Shown here piece after piece: positions 51,919 through 58,810 of a stretch of 58,810 bases of DNA. The stretch is from NCBI GenBank assembly GCA_937912115.1, contig CALDOI010000070.1:1-58810 (forward strand), in the 5' to 3' direction. Each line of letters begins with the position of its first letter. Position 1 is the first letter of the stretch. Source of the DNA: an uncultured Bacteroidota bacterium. GTDB taxonomy: Bacteria; Bacteroidota; Bacteroidia; Bacteroidales; F082. The notes beneath the pieces are model-generated. The model had not been told where the DNA came from, did not search any database, and saw only the letters and a program-made list of their open reading frames with translations. The translations under genes were made by a program, and so were the position numbers.

Positions 51919-53295
51919 ATGAAATTACCAAACGCAGAATCCTATAGAATAAAGATGGTGGAACCAATCCACCGAAGTAATCGTCCCGAACGAGAAGAAT
52001 GGATCAAAGATGTTAATTTTAACTTGTTTAACTTAAAAAGTAATCAGGTTTATGTTGATTTATTAACCGACTCCGGAACCGGAGCAATGAGCGACAAACA
52101 ATGGTCGGAAATGATGCTGGGCGACGAGAGTTATGCAGGTGCATCTTCCTACTACAAGTTAAAGAACGCCATTAAAGACATAACAGGGTTTGATTATTTT
52201 TTGCCTACACATCAGGGCAGAGCTGCTGAAAATGTACTCTTTTCTACTTTAATTAAGGAAGGGGATATTGTGCCCGGCAATTCTCATTTCGACACTACAA
52301 AGGCTCATATTGAATTTAGAAAATCACACGCAGTTGATTGCACTATTGATGAAGCATTTGATACTGTTCTCGACCATCCCTTTAAGGGCAACATTGACCT
52401 AAATAAATTAGAGAAGGTACTAATGGATAATCCAAAGGAAAAAATTCCTTTGATAATTGTTACAGTTACCTGCAATTCTTCCGGAGGGCAACCTGTATCG
52501 ATGAAGAATATGAGGGATGTATCAGCACTAGCTCATAAGTATGATGTACCAGTGTATTATGATTCAGCCAGATTTGCCGAGAATGCATACTTTATTAAGT
52601 TGCGCGAAGAAAATTACTTGGATGTAAGTGTACGTAATATTGTTAAGGAAATGTTTTCTTACGCCGATGGAATGACCATGAGTAGTAAAAAAGATGCCAT
52701 TGTAAATATGGGTGGTTTTATTGGATTTAAACACAAAGATATATTTGATAAAGCCAGTGTTTATAATATTTTATTTGAAGGATACTTAACCTATGGTGGT
52801 ATGTCGGGTCGCGATATGAATGCTCTTGCCCAAGGATTATATGAGGGTACTGAATTTGATTACCTTAAAACCCGGATAGATCAAGTTGCTCTGTTAGGTC
52901 AGATGCTAAAAGATCATGGCATTCCTGTGCAATATCCTTTTGGTGGCCATGCTATTTTTGTTGATGCGAAAAGGTTTCTGCCACATATCCCAAAGGAAGA
53001 GTATATTGCTCAAACACTTGCTGTTGAATTGTTTATTGAAGGTGGAGTAAGGGGTGTTGAAATAGGAAGTATAATGGCCGATAGAGATCCTGAAACAGGA
53101 TTAAACAGATATCCTGATTTGGAATTAATGCGTTTGGCAATTCCACGTAGGACATATACTAACGATCATATGAAATATGTAGCAGCAGCGCTGATAAACG
53201 TTTATGAACGTAGGGATCAAATAAAAAAAGGATTCCGAATTACAAAAGAAGCTCCGATACTTCGCCATTTTACAGTTGAGTTAGAAAGGGTTTAA
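51919..53295 (+). CDS. tnaA: Tryptophanase (L-tryptophan indole-lyase)
   Basis: A 458-residue PLP beta-lyase that splits tryptophan to indole, pyruvate and ammonia. I start it at the ATG at 51919 (KLPNAESYRIKMVEPI), where homology begins; the frame runs up to 51877. The PLP lysine is in MSSKKDA. Three positions that separate it from tyrosine phenol-lyase all read as tryptophanase: Asp in HFDTT (TPL has Thr), Ile in VEIGS (TPL has Arg) and His in LRHFT (TPL has Phe). The long leader suggests regulated expression. No aromatic amino-acid permease is adjacent. Confidence 0.93.
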   Translation: MKLPNAESYRIKMVEPIHRSNRPEREEWIKDVNFNLFNLKSNQVYVDLLTDSGTGAMSDKQWSEMMLGDESYAGASSYYKLKNAIKDITGFDYFLPTHQGRAAENVLFSTLIKEGDIVPGNSHFDTTKAHIEFRKSHAVDCTIDEAFDTVLDHPFKGNIDLNKLEKVLMDNPKEKIPLIIVTVTCNSSGGQPVSMKNMRDVSALAHKYDVPVYYDSARFAENAYFIKLREENYLDVSVRNIVKEMFSYADGMTMSSKKDAIVNMGGFIGFKHKDIFDKASVYNILFEGYLTYGGMSGRDMNALAQGLYEGTEFDYLKTRIDQVALLGQMLKDHGIPVQYPFGGHAIFVDAKRFLPHIPKEEYIAQTLAVELFIEGGVRGVEIGSIMADRDPETGLNRYPDLELMRLAIPRRTYTNDHMKYVAAALINVYERRDQIKKGFRITKEAPILRHFTVELERV

Positions 53296-53314
53296 TATTT
53301 AAAAGTTTCTCTAA

Positions 53315-53351
53315 ATAAGTTATCCATAGTTCAAAACTTTGGATGACTTAT
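53315..53351. terminator. 12-bp hairpin after tnaA
   Basis: ATAAGTTATCCA (53315-53326) and TGGATGACTTAT (53340-53351) pair at 11 of 12 positions (the remaining pair is G-U compatible) around a 13-nt loop, 20 nt after the tnaA stop. No U-run follows, so it could be a terminator or 3'-end stabiliser. Confidence 0.5.
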
Positions 53352-53370
53352 AGCATATAACATAACTTCT

Positions 53371-53829
53371 ATGAATCCCGATAAAAAACAAAAAAGATAC
53401 CAACGGTTGTTTACCCAAATAAGCGACCTGATCAATAAGAGCAGTAATAATTCATTATCTAATATGTCTACAATAGTTGCTGTATTGCATCATAAAATGG
53501 AATATTTTTTTTGGACAGGGTTCTATTTACTGCAAGATGGAAAACTACAGGTTGGGCCCTATCAGGGATCGCTGGCATGCATTAATCTTGCTAAAGATAA
53601 GGGAGTATGTTGGGCGGCCATTAATCAGAAAAAAACCCTTGTTGTACCAAATGTATGCGATTTCCCGGATCATATAGCATGCGACTCAAGGTCAGCTTCA
53701 GAAATAGTAATACCAATAATAAATTCTGAGAATGAGATAATTGGGGTTATGGATGTTGATAGCAGCGAATTAAATAGTTTTGATGAGATTGATGCTCAGT
53801 GGCTGGAAAAAATTGTTGGCCTTATATAA
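53371..53829 (+). CDS. msrC: Free methionine-(R)-sulfoxide reductase (GAF domain)
   Basis: A 152-residue single GAF domain. FFWTGFYLLQDGKLQVGPYQ and LACINLAKDKGVCWAAINQK carry the first conserved Cys, and VPNVCDFPDHIACDSRSASE gives the catalytic Cys and the substrate-binding Asp/Ser pattern of fRMsr proteins. VIPIINSENEIIGVMDVDS is the usual GAF closing strand. It should repair free Met-R-O and so protect the anaerobe from oxidants. It follows tnaA after a hairpin and is followed by a promoter box for the next gene, so it may be monocistronic. Confidence 0.88.
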   Translation: MNPDKKQKRYQRLFTQISDLINKSSNNSLSNMSTIVAVLHHKMEYFFWTGFYLLQDGKLQVGPYQGSLACINLAKDKGVCWAAINQKKTLVVPNVCDFPDHIACDSRSASEIVIPIINSENEIIGVMDVDSSELNSFDEIDAQWLEKIVGLI

Positions 53830-53859
53830 TGCAATCAATTAAAGTATAGCAGTTATTTC

Positions 53860-53867
53860 TATTTTTG
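53860..53867 (+). promoter_or_regulatory. -7 promoter box TATTTTTG for the MntP-like gene
   Basis: An exact TAnnTTTG match 20 nt before the ATG at 53888; it would also drive the endonuclease and pterin-synthase genes downstream. Confidence 0.45.
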
Positions 53868-53887
53868 CAGACTAATAAACTAAATCA

Positions 53888-54436
53888 ATGCTTGTTACAA
53901 TTGTATTCCTGATACTCATTTTCCTTTCAATTCAGGTACTTCCGGTTGCAATAGGAATTAATGTGAATGGAAAACCACTAAAAGCAATATTATTGATTAT
54001 AGTATTGTCAACTGTTCAACTCTTAACATATTGGTTAGGCTTGAAACTAGGCAGTACATTTATGTACCTAATGGAAGGTTTTAAAACTGTTGTTGTTTTT
54101 CTTGGATTTGTTTTAATAGGGATTAGAATGCTAATGGAAGTTTTTAATATCCGTAAAGGAGAAAGAACATATTCAATCGATAGTATTGGCCATGTTGCTC
54201 TTGCATCTTTTGCTCAAGGTATTAATTCTTTTTTGGTTGGCTTGATGTATTATTATATATTAATTAACGAACGTGACACCTTGGTTACATTGTTTGCTGC
54301 AACAATAGTAATATCAATAATAGGAATAACTATGAAACCCGGAAAGTTAACCCTAGCATTTGCTTCGTTACTTTATTCACTCGGGGGGTTGGTTATGTTA
54401 TTTGCAGCAGTTTACTTTTCTTTTTTTTATTTGTAA
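53888..54436 (+). CDS. MntP-like six-helix membrane protein lacking the acidic metal ligands
   Basis: A 182-residue protein with six membrane helices and the length and layout of the manganese exporter MntP. FLGFVLIGIRMLMEVFNIRK matches the MntP segment ending helix 3 (FLGGRMIIEGF), and ALASFAQGINSFLVGL matches ATSLDAMAVGVGL. At the three functional acidic positions I align Gln (SIQVLP for SMDAFA), Gln (TVQLLT for AVETLT) and Asn (GINSFL for SLDAMA). It is therefore either a non-metal or altered-cargo relative, or a very divergent family. The next gene starts 12 bp downstream. Confidence 0.6.
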   Translation: MLVTIVFLILIFLSIQVLPVAIGINVNGKPLKAILLIIVLSTVQLLTYWLGLKLGSTFMYLMEGFKTVVVFLGFVLIGIRMLMEVFNIRKGERTYSIDSIGHVALASFAQGINSFLVGLMYYYILINERDTLVTLFAATIVISIIGITMKPGKLTLAFASLLYSLGGLVMLFAAVYFSFFYL

Positions 54437-54448
54437 CAAAACAACAAA

Positions 54449-55483
54449 ATGTTTAAGAATCAATCTATAATCATACTTCTTACCATATTTGGGTTAACGT
54501 TTAATCCTCTATTTGCACAGATTCCTACAGGATATTATGATAATGCTCAAGGACTAACAGGTGAGCAGCTGAGAGAGGCATTACATAATATTATTGATAA
54601 TCATGAAGAGTTTTCGTACAATGATTTGAGAGATTTTATCTTGAAAAACACAGATGAAGACCCTAATAATAGTAATAATGTAATTTTACTTTATAGTGGC
54701 CGTTCACAAGATAAAAATACATTTGGAGGTGATCCAAACGAATGGAACCGAGAGCATGTTTGGGCTAAATCGCATGGTGATTTTGGAAATAACCCACCAG
54801 CTGGTACTGATGCGCATCATATTCGACCAACAGATGTTTCTGTGAACGGTGCAAGGGGAAATCTTGACTTTGATGTTGGAGGAAGTCCTGTTGCTGAAGC
54901 ACCGGGTTGTTTTAAGGATGGAGATTCATTTGAGCCCCGTGATGCTGTGAAAGGTGATGTAGCACGTATGATATTTTATATGGCAACACGTTACGATGGT
55001 GGAGATGGAGTACCGGATCTTATAGTTGTTGATGCTGTAAATACTTCGCCAAATCCACAACATGGTAAACTATCACAGCTTATTCTGTGGAATTCATTGG
55101 ATCCCCCTGATGATTTTGAAAAGAACAGAAACGATGTAATTTATTATCAATATCAAAACAATAGAAATCCATTTATTGATCACCCTGAATATGTTGATGC
55201 AATATGGGGCGATCCGAGTAATATAAATTTCACCACCTCACTAAATGTTGCTGTGTTTCCAAATCCGGCATCAGACGTACTAAAGGTTTCTATCAATAAA
55301 TCAAATACCGCTAATTATAATATTTTCTCCGTTTTTGGTTATCCTGTATCTGAAGGAATGCTGCCAAATACTGTATCAGAAATTGATATTTCAAATCTTC
55401 AAAGTGGGATTTATATACTATTGATAACTGATGTTTCAACTCTAACAACTACTAGAACTACATTTATTAAAACCACAAACTGA
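54449..55483 (+). CDS. Secreted endonuclease I-family nuclease with T9SS C-terminal tail
   Basis: A 344-residue exported nuclease. The signal peptide (IIILLTIFGLTFNPLFAQ) is followed by the endonuclease I (EndA/Bsn) domain (about 25-265) with the metal/catalytic motif WNREHVWAKSHG and DAHHIRPTDVSVNGARGN. The last 80 residues (VAVFPNPASDVLKVS ... SGIYILLI) are a type IX sorting domain, so the protein should be exported through the T9SS and released or anchored to the surface. Probable role: scavenging or removing extracellular DNA. Its stop codon overlaps the next start by one base (TGATG). Confidence 0.92.
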   Translation: MFKNQSIIILLTIFGLTFNPLFAQIPTGYYDNAQGLTGEQLREALHNIIDNHEEFSYNDLRDFILKNTDEDPNNSNNVILLYSGRSQDKNTFGGDPNEWNREHVWAKSHGDFGNNPPAGTDAHHIRPTDVSVNGARGNLDFDVGGSPVAEAPGCFKDGDSFEPRDAVKGDVARMIFYMATRYDGGDGVPDLIVVDAVNTSPNPQHGKLSQLILWNSLDPPDDFEKNRNDVIYYQYQNNRNPFIDHPEYVDAIWGDPSNINFTTSLNVAVFPNPASDVLKVSINKSNTANYNIFSVFGYPVSEGMLPNTVSEIDISNLQSGIYILLITDVSTLTTTRTTFIKTTN

Positions 55484-55947
55484 TGAACCAGCCAAATATT
55501 CGTATTACAAAAGAGTTTAAGTTTGAAATGGCTCATGCTCTACTTGGGTATGATGGACCATGCAAGAATATTCACGGGCATTCGTATGAACTTAATGTCA
55601 CTATTATAGGCAAACCACTCGATGATTTTAACAATCCAAAGCTGGGCATGGTTATGGACTTTGGTGATTTGAAGCAAATTGTTCGATCCACTGTGGTTGA
55701 TATATTTGATCATTCACTTGTGCTTAATAGTAAAATGCCACAAGCATTAATTGATAGCTTAAGTGCTAATTTTGAAAAAATTATACTACTTGATTATCAG
55801 CCTACAAGTGAGCTAATGATTGCCGATTTTGCACATAGAATTGCAGAAAAACTACCCGCTCACGTTGAATTGAAATATCTATTATTAAGAGAAACTGTTA
55901 CTTCTTTTGCCGAATGGTATGCATCTGATAATCAGCTACAGAAATAG
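55483..55947 (+). CDS. 6-pyruvoyl-tetrahydropterin synthase / QueD family protein
   Basis: A 154-residue T-fold enzyme. The zinc His triad is in FEMAHALLG (first His) and KNIHGHSYELNVTI (HGH). VMDFGDLKQIVRS and LDHS-like FDHSLVLN (catalytic Asp/His) and ELKYLLLRETVTSFAEW (substrate-anchoring Glu) are all present. It acts on dihydroneopterin triphosphate, either as QueD (queuosine precursor CPH4) or as a pterin synthase; the lack of queC/queE neighbours leaves this open. It is translationally coupled to the nuclease gene. Confidence 0.9.
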   Translation: MNQPNIRITKEFKFEMAHALLGYDGPCKNIHGHSYELNVTIIGKPLDDFNNPKLGMVMDFGDLKQIVRSTVVDIFDHSLVLNSKMPQALIDSLSANFEKIILLDYQPTSELMIADFAHRIAEKLPAHVELKYLLLRETVTSFAEWYASDNQLQK

Positions 55948-56046
55948 GACATAATAGCTCACAATTTCATCTTCTTTCATCGTACATTTTTGATACTTAA
56001 GGGATAATACCCATAATGTGGTATTGTAGCCAATGAAGTAGCCAAT

Positions 56047-56054
56047 TATTTTTG
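56047..56054 (+). promoter_or_regulatory. -7 promoter box TATTTTTG for the porin gene
   Basis: An exact TAnnTTTG match 23 nt before the ATG at 56078; likely start of the porin / FMN-binding protein unit. Confidence 0.45.
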
Positions 56055-56077
56055 TTTCAAAATTAAATCTCATTGAA

Positions 56078-57280
56078 ATGAAAGTAATAAAACACAATAC
56101 ACTTCTAATTATACTAGTAATATGCAGTATTAGCTCATTCTCACAAAATAGCAATATTGAAACCAATGGAGCCTCAAAACTATTGGCAAGTAACAAAAAC
56201 CTAACCTTTGGGGGTTATGGGCAAATCGATTATAATCAACCAATTGGAGGTAATAGTATACAAAATGGAACACTTGATGTTCACCGTTTAGTACTACTAT
56301 TTGGATATAGATTTAACGATAGGCTAAATTTTGTGTCGGAAATTGAAGTTGAGCATGTTAAGGAAGTATATATTGAACAAGCATTTTTGAATTACAGTTT
56401 CAATACATACTTTAATATTCGGGGTGGTTTAATGCTAGTTCCAATGGGAATAATAAATGAATATCATGAACCAACCACCTTCAACGGAGTTGAGCGTCCA
56501 TTAATCGATAAGTATATTGCACCAACAACCTGGCGTGAAATAGGTATTGGAATTACAGGGACAATTCCCGAATTATCCATAAAGTACCAGTCATATATTA
56601 TGAATGGATTTAGCAGTTATAATGGAAATGCCCAACTTTCAGGAAGCAATGGCATGAGGAGTGGCCGACAAAAAGGAGCTGAATCATATATCAGAACTCC
56701 TGTCTCTGCAAGCAGAATAGAATATTTTGGGATTCTTGGTCTTAATTTGGGTCTATCGGCTTATTTGGGTAAAACGCAATCGTCGTTATTTAAAAACATT
56801 GATAGAGATGATAACTTAACTTTGGCAGAAGCAGACTCTTCAATAGTTAATATGACAATGTTTGGACTTGATGCACGCTATCAAAATAGAGGTGTTCAAT
56901 TTAGAGTTCAAACTTATTACACGAGATTATCAAATACTTTGCAATATAATTACTTCACACAATCGGGTGGCATACCAAATAATGTAGGCAATACTATCTA
57001 TGGTTATTATGCTGAAATTGGTTACAATGTATTTCAGGAATTGCCAAAAATCAAAACTGATCTTACGGTATTTGTAAGATATTCAGAATACGACACTCAA
57101 AATACTGTTGTGGATGGGCTTACGAAAAATCCTGATTACACAAAACAAGTTTTAACCACAGGTTTGGGTTGGAAACCTCTGTCATCAGTTGCAATAAAGG
57201 CCGACCTCCAATTACTTAAAGCAAAGCAAGATAATAATTACAATAAAGTATTTAATGCAGGTATAGCTGTGTGGTTCTAG
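56078..57280 (+). CDS. Outer-membrane porin (OprO/P-like phosphate-selective type)
   Basis: A 400-residue exported barrel. The signal peptide (TLLIILVICSISSFSQ) is followed by LTFGGYGQIDYNQPIGG and alternating aromatic strands to the C-terminal ILPL-free but aromatic end (AGIAVWF), as in porins. LNFVSEIEVEHVKEVYIEQA, NIRGGLMLVPMGIINEYHEP and APTTWREIGIGITG are the conserved early strands of the phosphate-selective porin group seen in this phylum. Specificity cannot be read. The FMN-binding protein gene follows after 9 bp, so they are co-expressed. Confidence 0.82.
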   Translation: MKVIKHNTLLIILVICSISSFSQNSNIETNGASKLLASNKNLTFGGYGQIDYNQPIGGNSIQNGTLDVHRLVLLFGYRFNDRLNFVSEIEVEHVKEVYIEQAFLNYSFNTYFNIRGGLMLVPMGIINEYHEPTTFNGVERPLIDKYIAPTTWREIGIGITGTIPELSIKYQSYIMNGFSSYNGNAQLSGSNGMRSGRQKGAESYIRTPVSASRIEYFGILGLNLGLSAYLGKTQSSLFKNIDRDDNLTLAEADSSIVNMTMFGLDARYQNRGVQFRVQTYYTRLSNTLQYNYFTQSGGIPNNVGNTIYGYYAEIGYNVFQELPKIKTDLTVFVRYSEYDTQNTVVDGLTKNPDYTKQVLTTGLGWKPLSSVAIKADLQLLKAKQDNNYNKVFNAGIAVWF

Positions 57281-57289
57281 AATTTTAAA

Positions 57290-57847
57290 ATGATTAAAAA
57301 AACCATATTCATATTTTTCCTTACCGTTTCCTGGTTTGTAATTATCGGGCTAAAATCCAGTGGCGAGTTAAAGCTGCCATCTGATAAAATAAACAAAACC
57401 ATTAGGAAACGGTTGGGAGATTTTTCATTTGATTTAATTTCTGTTGATTCGGAGTCTGTTATTTATCCAACATTGTTATACAGAATTGTGGCTGATAATA
57501 GTACTTCGGGTTATGTATATGTTAGTAGATTGAACAGCTGTAGAGCAGGAGGCTGTGATGCTAACCCAATGATGCAGAATGCCGAATTTGAATACTTTGA
57601 TTATTTCTTTGTAACAGATAGTACGGGTAAAATTATAAATGTAAAAATATTCAACTACCAGGCCACTCACGGACATCAGGTCATGAGCCGAGGCTGGTTA
57701 AAACAATTTATTGGATTCCAAGGCTATCAATCTCTTAATTACGGAACAGATATTCAGGCTGTAAGCGGTGCTACTATTTCTGCTAAAGCTATAATTGGAG
57801 ATATTCAGGATGCAGAAAAGTTAATATTAGGTTTTATTAATAGATAG
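57290..57847 (+). CDS. Exported FMN-binding domain protein
   Basis: A 185-residue protein with a signal/anchor segment (TIFIFFLTVSWFVIIGLKSS) and an FMN-binding domain of the RnfG/NqrC/NosR type. The motif DIQAVSGATISAKA near residue 160 carries the Thr that is covalently flavinylated in this family (SGATxS). A CRAGGC segment near residue 82 could bind metal or form a disulfide. It probably works in periplasmic electron transfer. The attaching enzyme ApbE is not in the window. Co-transcribed with the porin. Confidence 0.82.
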   Translation: MIKKTIFIFFLTVSWFVIIGLKSSGELKLPSDKINKTIRKRLGDFSFDLISVDSESVIYPTLLYRIVADNSTSGYVYVSRLNSCRAGGCDANPMMQNAEFEYFDYFFVTDSTGKIINVKIFNYQATHGHQVMSRGWLKQFIGFQGYQSLNYGTDIQAVSGATISAKAIIGDIQDAEKLILGFINR

Positions 57848-57905
57848 ATAAGGGTTCAAACTACCTATTTCTAATTTTCGTAATTTCACGCCAAAGTCAT
57901 TAACT

Positions 57906-58775
57906 ATGAGCTGGAAAAATGAAGTTGAAATAAAGCTTACTGAATATTTGGGCAGGAAAACTATAGTATATAGTTATACAAATGTTGGTGGAGGCTCAAT
58001 AAATGAAACCTACAAGATTAGTACCAGCGAAGGTTTGTTTTTTGTTAAAAAAAACTCAGCATCCAGTTTTCCTCAAATGTTTGAAAAAGAAGCTTTAGGA
58101 ATCAAAACACTTGGCGCATCAAAAGAAATAATTGTTCCTGAGATAATTGGAACTGGTGAAATTGATAATATAGCTTTTCTTATATTGAAGTATATAAAAT
58201 CGGGAATAATTATGTCCTCATTTTGGGATGATTTTGGCACACAATTAGCAAACTTACATAGGCATACAGCTAACAAATTTGGTCTTGCTCACGATAATTA
58301 TATTGGCTCACTTCATCAAATAAACAAACAACATAGTACTTGGAGTGATTTTTTTAGAGAAGAAAGATTGGAATACCAAATTAAGCTGGCACGTGATAAA
58401 GGAGAAATGGGAAAAGACACCGTAATCGCCTTTGAACGATTCTATAAGCACCTTGATAATATATTCCCCATTGAACCACCCGCTTTATTACATGGTGATT
58501 TATGGAGTGGAAACTTTATGGTAAATGAAAACGGGCAACCGGTTATAATTGATCCCGCAGTTTACTACGGCCATCGTGAAATGGACTTAGGCATGTCACA
58601 ATTATTTGGTGGATTCGACAACCAGTTTTATATCAGTTACAACGATCATTTTCCATTACAACAGGGCTGGGAAGAAAGACTACAATACTGTAATCTTTAT
58701 CCACTGTTGGTACATGTTAACCTTTTTGGTGAATCCTACCTTCAGTCGGTTAAAACTATCCTTAAGAAGTTTTAG
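57906..58775 (+). CDS. Fructosamine kinase family protein
   Basis: A 289-residue APH-like kinase expected to phosphorylate ketosamines on glycated proteins or small molecules, leading to deglycation. VGGGSINETYKI is the nucleotide loop, FFVKKNS carries the ATP Lys, and the catalytic and metal motifs are LLHGDLWSGNFMV (HGD..N) and VIIDPAVYYGHREMDLGMSQ (D). Length is normal for bacterial FN3K proteins. It starts 58 bp after the FMN-binding protein gene and is the last complete gene of the window. Confidence 0.93.
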   Translation: MSWKNEVEIKLTEYLGRKTIVYSYTNVGGGSINETYKISTSEGLFFVKKNSASSFPQMFEKEALGIKTLGASKEIIVPEIIGTGEIDNIAFLILKYIKSGIIMSSFWDDFGTQLANLHRHTANKFGLAHDNYIGSLHQINKQHSTWSDFFREERLEYQIKLARDKGEMGKDTVIAFERFYKHLDNIFPIEPPALLHGDLWSGNFMVNENGQPVIIDPAVYYGHREMDLGMSQLFGGFDNQFYISYNDHFPLQQGWEERLQYCNLYPLLVHVNLFGESYLQSVKTILKKF

Positions 58776-58810
58776 AAATTACTTCACAATAATTGCTTCT
58801 TCCATAATAA

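Noticed and set aside
51919-53295. Tyrosine phenol-lyase instead of tryptophanase
   Set aside because: Asp in HFDTT, Ile in VEIGS and His in LRHFT are the tryptophanase residues at all three discriminating positions.
58776-58810. Possible 3' end of a minus-strand gene (reading EEAIIVK then stop)
   Set aside because: Only about ten codons are visible, too few to support a gene call.

Overview
The window is a 58.8-kb chromosomal segment of an anaerobic Bacteroidetes, most likely of the Bacteroidales/Marinilabiliales type. The evidence is the low G+C, the Bacteroidetes -7 promoter box TAnnTTTG in front of many genes, a type IX secretion (T9SS) tail on a nuclease, an S46 dipeptidyl-peptidase, a plant/Bacteroidetes-type IspG, a Na+-pumping methylmalonyl-CoA decarboxylase and a complete [FeFe]-hydrogenase locus. 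I saw no rRNA, tRNA, CRISPR array, phage or insertion sequence.

Layout. 1-2.6 kb: 3' part of metH followed by metF (methyl-folate/methionine cycle). 2.7-7.9 kb: a DASS-family anion transporter, an AAA ATPase with its own promoter, and a large secreted protein. 8.3-13.8 kb: a tight five-gene operon encoding a lysine 2,3-aminomutase-type radical SAM enzyme, two D-Ala-D-Ala-ligase-like ATP-grasp enzymes, a GNAT acetyltransferase and a GNAT/histone-deacetylase-type amidohydrolase fusion. This is the best candidate for an undescribed pathway (acetylated beta-lysine and/or a beta-lysyl peptide). 14-18.8 kb: butyrate kinase and fused isobutyryl-CoA mutase IcmF. 19-23.7 kb: a DPP11-like peptidase, DAHP synthase/chorismate mutase and a MATE transporter.

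23.8-39.2 kb: a minus-strand hydrogen locus. It holds the trimeric hydrogenase hydCBA, the three maturases hydG, hydF and hydE, and a regulatory block of a two-component pair (Cache-PAS kinase plus NarL-type regulator), two REC-only proteins, a REC-kinase protein and a histidine kinase fused to a non-canonical hydrogenase domain, probably an H2 sensor.

39.4-45.7 kb: CorA, a MazEF-like toxin-antitoxin pair, a 58-residue winged-helix-like protein, an outer-membrane protein, ispG, a winged-helix regulator flanked by matching dyads, a decayed purine-permease end and an FG-GAP protein. 46.1-50.4 kb: methylmalonyl-CoA epimerase and the decarboxylase subunits mmdA-D-C-B (succinate to propionate with Na+ export). 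50.5-58.8 kb: uridine kinase, a zinc-ribbon membrane protein behind an exact sigma-54 promoter match, tryptophanase, free-methionine sulfoxide reductase, an MntP-like protein that has lost its acidic residues, a T9SS-exported endonuclease I, a 6-pyruvoyl-tetrahydropterin-synthase-family enzyme, a porin, an FMN-binding protein and a fructosamine-kinase-family protein.

Two window-wide patterns stand out. Many genes have a TAnnTTTG box only 6-28 nt before the start codon, implying very short leaders. Many intergenic gaps also carry imperfect inverted repeats built from short, degenerate reiterated words.
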